Shown here: positions 35,891 through 43,195 of the stretch, in pieces
Layout: every line of letters begins with the position of its first letter
Numbering within the stretch: the stretch's first letter is position 1
Source: Giardia muris
Taxonomy: Eukaryota; Fornicata; Diplomonadida; Hexamitidae
DNA length: 64,000 bases
Direction: 5' to 3'
Assembly: GCA_006247105.1 (NCBI GenBank)
Contig: CM016927.1
Location: 496,001 to 560,000 of the forward strand
Notes under the pieces: model-generated
Database searches by the model: none
What the model was told of the DNA's origin: nothing
Seen by the model: only the letters and a program-made list of their open reading frames with translations
Position numbers and translations under genes: made by a program

Positions 35891-37732
35891 TTAGTGGTAC
35901 ATGCTATAGTGAGCAGACTCTACGTCCTGGCGAGTAAAATAGGGGAAGCGCCCCTGTGCGTATTGCTCGATTGATCCAGCCTCCTCCGCAATCAGTTCCT
36001 CGAACTGGCTCACCATCTCGTTGGATACCGTTAGGAGGAACTCCGAGAGAAGGTCTTGAGAAAGCGACGCGACGACCTTGTCCGTCGTCATACCGGCCTT
36101 ACTGAACAAGGGGCCCAGTTCCGGAAGTGCACGAATTGATTGCTCGGCAAAGTCGCGCCGAGCGGCCGCTTCCTTTGCGATCCGATTGAGGAAGCTGCGG
36201 TTGAGGATTGGAAGGGTGATCTCGGACGAGATCGTCATTGTCTGCTTTGGGGAATGCTGAATCAAGCTAGTATTGAGGGACCCAGGGGGGGTGTAATCGA
36301 CAACAGGCTTCTCGCGGAACCGATGAACATTTGACTGTCCAGTGAGTGGCCGCGGGACGCTGCTATCCAGAACCGGAGCTATGTCTGATTCCCGAAGCGA
36401 GTTGTCCGTCAAGTGGCTCGACTGGTTAGCCTGATTGGCTCTTCCACCTCTCCTATTAAGCATGTCTGCGGTCGCGCGCTCCACTAGCTTATTCTTAAGT
36501 TCCTCGTTTGTCAGGAGGTCAATCACACCGGTCCCCGGTGCTGGGTGCGACCCGACAGGATCTGAAAGTGTGTCATCTGGTCCGGTTACGCTGGGTCTCG
36601 CGTGCCTCAGCTGTGTAAGGATGTGGGCCTGCATCTTGAGCATCTCCAGAATGTGCTTCGTCCTACTACTGGGATCATTGGTCGGGGCAGGGCTAGGCGC
36701 GCTCTCCGCGGCCTTCCGAGCCGTCAGTTGGCGGTTAAACTCAACATACCTCTGATATCTGTCGTCAGCCACGTCATCAATCGTGACCGGAGGCTGCTCC
36801 CGTGGAGCTCCGTGATCATAGAGCCCGTGCTCCGCTAGAAGCGAGTCCTCCATCAACTGGGAACGCATCGTCTGCTCCTTGAAGATACGCAGGTAGTCCG
36901 ATTTGCGGATGACCCGGTAGCGCTTGTTCGGGTCCTGAGATGCCGGAACACTTGCAGGGACATCACTATGGAAAATCGGAAGCGTGTCCTCGGTGTCCAC
37001 CGTCACGGTGCGGTCCCCCATTGTCACGTTCTGCAGCTCGGCGTTCTTCAGCGCCATCGCAATCTTCTCCTGCATAGTGAGGATATGATATTTCTTCCCA
37101 TTCCCCGTGGGCCTCTGAGCCGTAGGTTTTGGCTTCGAAAAAGGCTCCGATTCGATATCCGGCACAACAGAGGTGGGAACACGATGCTGTACGGCTTGAG
37201 GCAGTCGCGGTACTTGAGGCTGCTGCTCGACCGGCGGATCGGGAACTATCTTCGCTTTAGGGCGCACTTGTGGAGGTGGAGATTGGAGCGACGAAACAAT
37301 CTCTTTAGGCGGAGGAGATGAGGGGGCCGGAGGGGATGGAGAATAATCTGGCTCAGGAGCAACGCGTGGCCGCTGCTCACTTGCCTGGGACATTGGAGGT
37401 TCGACGTTCGCGGCTACAGGGGCTCGAGCACTCGTTGGGTTGGATGGCGGCTTGGATGATGCAGCAGAGGTGGTCCGCCCAGTAAGGTCTTCCTCTCGCA
37501 GAGAGTTCATCGACGGTGCGGAGAACGACTCGACATGCACAGAAGCCGGACCAGAGGAGCCGCCCGACGATGGCCGCGCCATACGGAACTTCTTCGGTGG
37601 AATATCGGTGTCCTGAATGCTTGGGACAACTTCTATGGTCTCCGAGGGGTTCAAGATCCGAAACTTCCTCTCCTGCTTCTCGGGCCCAGACGATATCATG
37701 ACACGTTCGTTGATGATGATATGCGGGGGCAT
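35891..37732 (-). CDS. Hypothetical proline-rich, largely disordered protein, 613 aa
   Basis: The ATG at 37732 has AAAAAAAGCGG upstream. The N-terminal ~200 residues are rich in P, S and Q (SPSPPAPSSPPPKE) and probably unstructured. Two short stretches stand out: KKYHILTMQEKIAMALKNAE (~205-225) and a KRYRVIRKSDYLRIFKEQTM-like helix (~260-280). The C-terminal ~120 residues form helices with a conserved look (FAEQSIRALPELGPLFSKAG, LLSEFLLTVSNEMVSQFEEL) and end in SMYH. No family recognised. A structural cytoskeletal role is possible but unsupported. Confidence 0.75.
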   Translation of the reverse strand: MPPHIIINERVMISSGPEKQERKFRILNPSETIEVVPSIQDTDIPPKKFRMARPSSGGSSGPASVHVESFSAPSMNSLREEDLTGRTTSAASSKPPSNPTSARAPVAANVEPPMSQASEQRPRVAPEPDYSPSPPAPSSPPPKEIVSSLQSPPPQVRPKAKIVPDPPVEQQPQVPRLPQAVQHRVPTSVVPDIESEPFSKPKPTAQRPTGNGKKYHILTMQEKIAMALKNAELQNVTMGDRTVTVDTEDTLPIFHSDVPASVPASQDPNKRYRVIRKSDYLRIFKEQTMRSQLMEDSLLAEHGLYDHGAPREQPPVTIDDVADDRYQRYVEFNRQLTARKAAESAPSPAPTNDPSSRTKHILEMLKMQAHILTQLRHARPSVTGPDDTLSDPVGSHPAPGTGVIDLLTNEELKNKLVERATADMLNRRGGRANQANQSSHLTDNSLRESDIAPVLDSSVPRPLTGQSNVHRFREKPVVDYTPPGSLNTSLIQHSPKQTMTISSEITLPILNRSFLNRIAKEAAARRDFAEQSIRALPELGPLFSKAGMTTDKVVASLSQDLLSEFLLTVSNEMVSQFEELIAEEAGSIEQYAQGRFPYFTRQDVESAHYSMYH

Positions 37733-37883
37733 CCGCTTTTTTTGGAAGCCTCACATATTCCCTCGGTAAGACACTCTTCCAGTCGTTTTATTCCTTTGAG
37801 GTGTAGTTTCTCTCCAGCCCACGTCCTGGCCTGGAGGTGGTCTGGCATCCGGGCATGTCCACAACACGCCCAGATACGATCTC

Positions 37884-39116
37884 ATGGAGCACGTCTCCGG
37901 TCTCTGCAAGCGTCCCGCCGCCCTTCTCCTTGCGGGGATGCTTGAGAACGATAATACGTCGATGGAGTGTTTGATATGCAACCTCGCCAACTCACGACGA
38001 AGCTTCAATCACGACTTCCTCGGAACAGTCGCAGATACGTTCTACGCCGCCCTTCACGACGGAGAGGCCGTCTCACTCGAGGATCTCGACGACATCGAGC
38101 CCCTATATCCCCGCCACCAACAACCAAGCCTGTACCAGGGCGCGACCGAGCTTCTGGCCAAGCGGCGACACGCACGTACGTCAGAACCTCCAACACTCGG
38201 GGACTGCGCCCTCTTCAACGAGAACAGCCCGTACGGCATCGCATGCGTCTCCCTGAGCGACGGGACCGTCCGTGTCATCGCGAACTATCAGGACGCGGGG
38301 CTCTGCCGGCACGTGAGCGCCTTCTCCGTCCGTTCCCCTGCCCCTGGGATCAGCTACGACGTGGACCGGCTGCAATACGCGCCCTTCGTCGTCATGGATG
38401 TGTACCGGCACATCCACAACGACCTGCTGGCCGTGACAGCCCCTCTCACCTCGCACTGTCGGAAGCAGTACATCATCGGGAAGAGCAAGACGTGCAACGC
38501 CCTGTTCACCGCGCCCGACATTCACTTCAATCCCCCGCTCCTGCACACTCACACCCCGCTCCTGAGGCGCCTGGACGAGGCCGACGTCCTTGCTGTCGCG
38601 ACTCCGGGAGACTCCGTCGTCGGGTTCTACGACCTTGCCCTCGAAAGGTGTGTAGCTGAGGCTGACTGTGGGTTGAAGGTTGATCACTTGGCCGTCATCA
38701 AGGGTGCGATAATGGGAGTGGCACTTTCGTCGGATCAGGTTACGACCGTTCTCGACCAGCGAACATACAAGCCTGCGTTCACTTGCACCCCGAACGTCCC
38801 CGTTTATGATGTGCAAATGTCTGGAAACATCCTCACATGTCTCGGAGAGGGAGGAAGGATCTATAGCATTGACGTCCGAAATAGGGAGGTTATCGAGCAC
38901 ACCACCCAAGTCTTTGTCGGTGGCGCATTCTACAACCCCAGCGCGTTCGTTGGTCGTACCGAGAACGCGCTCCTCTTTGCAAACACGAAGGGGGAGACCC
39001 TTGGCGAGATCCCCCTCCGGTGGAACCCCAGGTTTTCCGGCTTTCGGATGCATCCCCAGCTTCCGATATGCGCGGCAGCAGACAGCAACGCGATCACGCT
39101 ATGGACGCTTAGTTGA
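37884..39116 (+). CDS. WD-like repeat protein, up to 410 aa (start uncertain)
   Basis: The longest ATG start is 37884; in-frame ATGs at 37938 and 37962 are also possible and none has a strong A-tract. The N-terminus has a CLIC pair, then a helical segment. From ~100 on there are beta strands of propeller type (GIACVSLSDGTVRVIANYQ, VLAVATPGDSVVGFYDLALE, VYDVQMSGNILTCLGEGGRIYSIDVRN, LPICAAADSNAITLWTLS), the last a convincing WD blade. No orthologue can be named. Its stop lies 1 bp from the end of the convergent beta-adaptin gene. The gap 37733-37883 contains nothing recognisable. Confidence 0.7.
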   Translation: MEHVSGLCKRPAALLLAGMLENDNTSMECLICNLANSRRSFNHDFLGTVADTFYAALHDGEAVSLEDLDDIEPLYPRHQQPSLYQGATELLAKRRHARTSEPPTLGDCALFNENSPYGIACVSLSDGTVRVIANYQDAGLCRHVSAFSVRSPAPGISYDVDRLQYAPFVVMDVYRHIHNDLLAVTAPLTSHCRKQYIIGKSKTCNALFTAPDIHFNPPLLHTHTPLLRRLDEADVLAVATPGDSVVGFYDLALERCVAEADCGLKVDHLAVIKGAIMGVALSSDQVTTVLDQRTYKPAFTCTPNVPVYDVQMSGNILTCLGEGGRIYSIDVRNREVIEHTTQVFVGGAFYNPSAFVGRTENALLFANTKGETLGEIPLRWNPRFSGFRMHPQLPICAAADSNAITLWTLS

Positions 39117-39117
39117 G

Positions 39118-40884
39118 CTATAGCCTGTCGAATAGGCCTAGCGTCGGGATTTCCAGGGAGAATGTCAAGTCCCGCTCGTCTGGCTGTGTCTGGGCGAGCG
39201 TATCATGAATCTGTCCGAGGGGCAACTCTAGAAGCTCCCTTGCATCCGTCCCCACTGTATTGAGAATGTCCGTGTAGAAGAGAGCCTGTTGAGAGACGAG
39301 GGGCTGGAAGGCCACGTTGCCATACTCCTGGAGAAGCTCTCTAAGAAATGCCTCGCGAGCCTGGCGCTCCTTCTCGGCAGGAGCTGAAAGAAAGGCGCGG
39401 TATGCGGAGACTATCAGCATGAGCTGAAGGCTCGTCGTAGCGTTCTTCTGACGGCGGTATACACGGAGCGGGACCATGACATCAGGGATCAGAGTGAGGT
39501 CTCTTGTGACGAGGTCGATGTGGGCTATCTGGGCGTCTGGTGACTCCATCGTGTCCACAACGCGCAGAAGGTCCTTCAGCTCGCTTCGAAGGTCGAGGGG
39601 ATATCGGTACATGAGCCTGTGATACACAATGAGGACCTCCTCGAGGAGCGCCCGAGGAACGTCTCGCTCGACGGGATGTTCTCGATGCCGGAAGTTATTC
39701 GAGCTGGAGAGGAGGATGAAGCGGAGAGCATTAAGAACACGTTCCGTCTGGCTGCTCAGACGGATCGCAACCTTCCCGAGCGTCGACACGCAAGCCCGCG
39801 CGATTTCCGGATCGGGCTCGGACAGGGAGAAGTTTGCAAGCTCCTTGAGGACATATGTCGCGTTTGAATCGTGGGTTGCGAAGATGATGATATTCAGCTT
39901 TAGGAGCTTGACCTGGCTTTGGTCTGTGTAGCATGGAAGAAGATGCTCCAGCTCCTTGAGGAGGAGAGATGGGTATCGCTGGATCAGGGTTGGGAGGGCA
40001 GAGAGGGTGGCGTATTGTACGCTGTCGTTCTCGGAACATGCAAGCGAAATGATGATCGGAACGAGGCGCCGCATCAGCCGCTTGTGCATTCGCTTATCGG
40101 CCAGGGCCCCAATGTAACTGACCAGGATCCGGAGTGCCTGGAGCATCAGGGCGCTGTTCGTGCTCTGGACGGTGTAGAAGAGATGCTCTATCGCACACAT
40201 TGTCTCCTCGCCCGCTTGGGGCTTGTATGACTCATAAATCTGAAGGACCAAGAGCGCAACCCATTCTGACAGGCCGTTGAGCCCCTTGAGAATGCGAGTC
40301 CGCAGCTCGCTGTCGAAATAGCCCTCATGGGGATTGAGCCCTCTGGCAGTTAGGACGTCACAGAGCGCAGAGGCGGCTGCTGCAACGACGGTGAGCTGGG
40401 GATCAGTCAGGTACCGCCTGAGGGTTTCCAAAAGCATCTCCTCATCCTCCTTCTCGAGGCTTCGGTGGTCGAGTAGGATACGGCCGAAGATGGTCGCAAG
40501 CGTCGTGCGTACTTCTGCACACTCGTCTCCAACAAGTGAAGTGAGGGCCGGAAGGGTGTGCTGTACCAGCTGGTCCGTCGAGAGCTGGCCCAGAAGTTTG
40601 ATGGCGTTGATCCGAGTCGGCGAAGGACCCGACGCGTCACGCCGAAGAGTGTTGATTGCTAGCTGCGAAATCGTGGGGAAAGCACCTCCATACTGCAGGA
40701 GGAACAGCTCCACAAGGCGTCGCACCTCGGAATCCTTGACGGGAAGAAGCTTCACGACCTCGGGCAGTATGAGCTCCACGTCGGTGGCCTCGAGCTCCAG
40801 CGTTAGTGCCTTTGTCAGAGCCTTCCGCCTGGCATCGTCACCCTTGTGAAGCTGCTCGAGAAGCTGGTCGGGCAGCTTCGACAT
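39118..40884 (-). CDS. AP-complex beta-adaptin (trunk only), 588 aa
   Basis: The ATG at 40884 follows AAAACGAGCC. The protein is an alpha solenoid of HEAT/ARM repeats typical of the Adaptin_N family: VELFLLQYGG near the start, then RINAIKLLGQLS, ATIFGRILLDHRS, TVVAAAASALCDVL, QYATLSALPTLIQRYPSLLLKELEHLLPCY and IARACVSTLGKVAIRLSS. The HLLPCYTDQSQVKLLKLNI segment is close to the beta-subunit hallmark FYVKYNDPIYVKLEKLDI. Beta-adaptins form the AP core with an alpha/gamma-type large chain and mu and sigma subunits and help load clathrin. At 588 residues the hinge and ear are missing. The 5' part is duplicated at 1-698. Confidence 0.8.
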   Translation of the reverse strand: MSKLPDQLLEQLHKGDDARRKALTKALTLELEATDVELILPEVVKLLPVKDSEVRRLVELFLLQYGGAFPTISQLAINTLRRDASGPSPTRINAIKLLGQLSTDQLVQHTLPALTSLVGDECAEVRTTLATIFGRILLDHRSLEKEDEEMLLETLRRYLTDPQLTVVAAAASALCDVLTARGLNPHEGYFDSELRTRILKGLNGLSEWVALLVLQIYESYKPQAGEETMCAIEHLFYTVQSTNSALMLQALRILVSYIGALADKRMHKRLMRRLVPIIISLACSENDSVQYATLSALPTLIQRYPSLLLKELEHLLPCYTDQSQVKLLKLNIIIFATHDSNATYVLKELANFSLSEPDPEIARACVSTLGKVAIRLSSQTERVLNALRFILLSSSNNFRHREHPVERDVPRALLEEVLIVYHRLMYRYPLDLRSELKDLLRVVDTMESPDAQIAHIDLVTRDLTLIPDVMVPLRVYRRQKNATTSLQLMLIVSAYRAFLSAPAEKERQAREAFLRELLQEYGNVAFQPLVSQQALFYTDILNTVGTDARELLELPLGQIHDTLAQTQPDERDLTFSLEIPTLGLFDRL

Positions 40885-41739
40885 GGCTCGTTTTAAAAGA
40901 GGCCGTTGGTCATGGGTGAGAGCGCAAGCGGTCTCTCCACGGTAGAGGCACGCATGATCTGGACGAGCGATAAGCAGTACAAACTTCCTGCACCCAATAA
41001 GTCAGCACTCCTAGAACACAACCACCGTCAGAAGAGAGGAGGACGTTCCCCGGCTTCAGGTCTCTGTGGACGAGCCCCCTCTCGTGGAGGTAGGCAAGAC
41101 CGCTCGCCATCTCCTGAAGGCATCTCCACACCTCATCGTCCCTGAAGGGCTCTCCCCTCTCCCCGCGCCCCCGGACCTCGTCGAGGAGCGTCCCGGAGCA
41201 CCAGTCCATCACGAGGTAGGCGGTCCCGTTGTCCGGGTCGTCGTGCACCCGGTGGTAGCGAAGGACGTGGGGGTGCTCGAGGGAGGGAATGGTCCCCATC
41301 TCCCTTCGGAGGGAGTCGACGATCGTCCTCTCCATCTCCTCGTACTCGACGACCTTCAGGGCGCAGTTCCCGTGCTCCTCGGACCAGGCGGAGAAGACGG
41401 TCCCGAAGGCCCCCCTTCCGAGCCTCCCCGTAAGCTGGAAGGACGAGAGCTCCTCGGGAAGGTCGGAGAGCTGGACCTTCTTTCTGAGGAGAGGCGTGAT
41501 CCTCCTCCTCTCCCCGTCGGGAAGGCCGTTGGCGACGTCCTCTGCCGTCCTGCCCTCCCCGTCCTTCAGGTCCCTCTCCAGGAGGAGGAGGCCGACGCAC
41601 TCCTCGTGTCCTCTCCCCACTGCATGCATCAGGGCCGTCCATCCCCTCCCGTCCTGGAGGCGGGCCTCGAGGGGCCGGAGGAGGCGGACGACCTCGGTCT
41701 GGCCTCGGGAGGCGGCGTGCATCAGAGCTGTCATGCCTG
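40187..41739. repeat. Segmental duplication, copy 2 (matches 1-1553)
   Basis: Direct repeat of the left end of the window, covering the adaptin 5' part and kinase copy C. Copy 2 continues leftwards into the rest of the adaptin gene, so it is probably the source for the adaptin part. Confidence 0.85.
40910..41734 (-). pseudogene. Truncated ankyrin-NEK kinase, copy C
   Basis: Same layout as the copy at 724: two ankyrin repeats from the ATG at 41734, a kinase N-lobe with GRLGRGAFG and CALKV, HRDLKPGNVLL, then the same break after SSDGG and the same unrelated 33-residue tail. It differs from copy A by about 14 bases, all in 974-1553 of copy A's coordinates, several changing residues (for example KVQLSDLPEE instead of KVHLPDLPDE). 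Shared truncation with copy A means the break predates the duplication. No DFG, APE or C-lobe, so inactive. Confidence 0.75.
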
Positions 41740-41929
41740 GAGAGACTTGAAGAGGAGTCCGAATAGCCCTGGGTCTTCTCGGTTGGACCACAGACCCTCT
41801 CCAGGCACGCCCATGTGGGGGAGCGAAGAGATCATCCCCTGGCCTCCATGGCCGAGTCCAATCGTCCCGGGGTTCGGACTCATTACAGGCCTCCAGCTCA
41901 TCTGGATGGACGGAGAGGGGGTCATATGG

Positions 41930-42546
41930 CTACGCATCCGGCCACTCAGGATACTCGACGACAAGGGCCTCGTCGGCCTTCCCCCGGCAGTACGGACAGC
42001 AGTGCTCGATCCGGTCCGCACATACCTCACAGACGACGAGGTGCCGGCAGGGAAGGATGACCGCGTCCTTCTGGCGTGAGAGGCAGACGACGCACCCGTC
42101 AACCATCTCATCCTCACAGAAGGCGTCGTCCAGTGCTCCGGGCTCGCAGAGGTAGTGCCGACCAGACCATCTCTCTGAGCTCCAGGGCCTCCGACTGCTC
42201 GATTGGGGACAGGAGGGCCAGGACGTGGTGCGGGCTGAGCATCTCCAGCCTCTCCCGTACCTTCCGCATGACCGCCTCCTCCAGGGCATCTGCAACTGCT
42301 CGATACGTCCTTGAAGAGTGAGTCAGGCCACTCCCGAACAAGCCCTCGGATCCCCTCGATGTGCATTCTTCCGTCCCCTTCGTGGACTGCCGCCTCGTCC
42401 GCCAGGAGTCTTGCGCACTCGACCCGGCCCTCCTGGAGTGCAAGCAGAAGGGCCGTCTCCTTCCGGTCGTTGAACAGCCCCCTCGAGTGGGAGGAGCAGG
42501 AGGACAGATGGGAGGCATCCGTGAGAGGCGGCCATCATCAGGCCTG
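41930..42546 (-). pseudogene. Frameshifted ankyrin-RING gene
   Basis: Read on the minus strand, four pieces in successive frames make one protein-like order: an ankyrin repeat (GLMMAASHGCLPSVLLLL), a second (NDRKETALLLALQEGRVECARLLADEA), a helical linker (TYRAVADALEEAVMRKVRERLEML) and a C3HC4 RING (CVVC ... CRH ... CEVC ... CPYC) with a short tail and a TAG stop at 41930. Frame changes occur near 42472, 42300 and 42155, all in the same direction, and the 5' end fades out above ~42546. RING domains recruit E2 enzymes for ubiquitin transfer. The intact relative at 43196 has the same ankyrin-to-RING order. Three independent sequencing errors are possible but less likely than decay. Confidence 0.65.
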
Positions 42547-43061
42547 CATCCCATGAGCCTCGATGCCCATGTGTAGTGTTCCTGACTCCAAGGACGTCGG
42601 TAGCTCCCTGGAGGGGGATGGGTCTGTCCCCTCTTGAGGAGCCTCCTGTCCCCGACCACCATTCCCGTGCCCCTCGGAGTCCTCCACTCCTCGCTCGTGG
42701 GGAGGAGGGCAGCTGTGCGGCCACATCGTGCAGTCCGTCCACCTTCTTCCTCTCCCCGACCTCATCGAGATCGTCCTTCCCCTCTCGATGTCTCCACCAA
42801 AGGAGTGAGGGATGTTTCCGAGTCCCAGCTCCCTCTCCTCCGGTCCAAGAGGCTGACCGTCATCTCACATCCCCTCGACAACAGAGGGGCGTCCAGATCG
42901 ATGCACCCGTCCCCGGGAAGCCAGTGGGCCCCTCTCCCCGTCTGGCACGGCTCTCGTCAGATCTCCTTCGTCCTTGAGAGGGGAACGGGTCCGATCATCA
43001 CCAGGGGGTTGGGGGGCTATAAGGGGAGACCGATGACCAGTGGGAGCTCATCCAGGGACGA
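42547..43061. other. About 500 bp without a recognisable gene
   Basis: It lies between the pseudogene and the upstream block of the ankyrin-RING gene. Only shadow frames are present. The part next to 42546 may contain the unrecognisable 5' end of the ankyrin-RING pseudogene. Confidence 0.4.
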
Positions 43062-43195
43062 GAGCACCCCGAAGAGAGTTGTGGGCCTCCCGTCCTCGGG
43101 GCAGATCGTTGGTAGTGGTTGGATGCCCAGAGTGTCGGATGGTATGGGGGGAGCTTCAGTGGAAGGCTGGTGAAGGGGATGTTTGATGCTCAAAA
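43062..43195 (+). promoter_or_regulatory. Upstream block shared with 2264-2400, with initiator
   Basis: Paralogous to the block before the gene at 2401; ends in the same GATGCTCAAAA before the ATG. Confidence 0.5.

Noticed and set aside
40910..41791. Kinase copy C as a full gene starting at 41791
   Set aside because: The extra N-terminal residues come from a non-ATG codon and non-homologous flanking DNA; the ATG at 41734 is the first credible one and lies within an ankyrin repeat.
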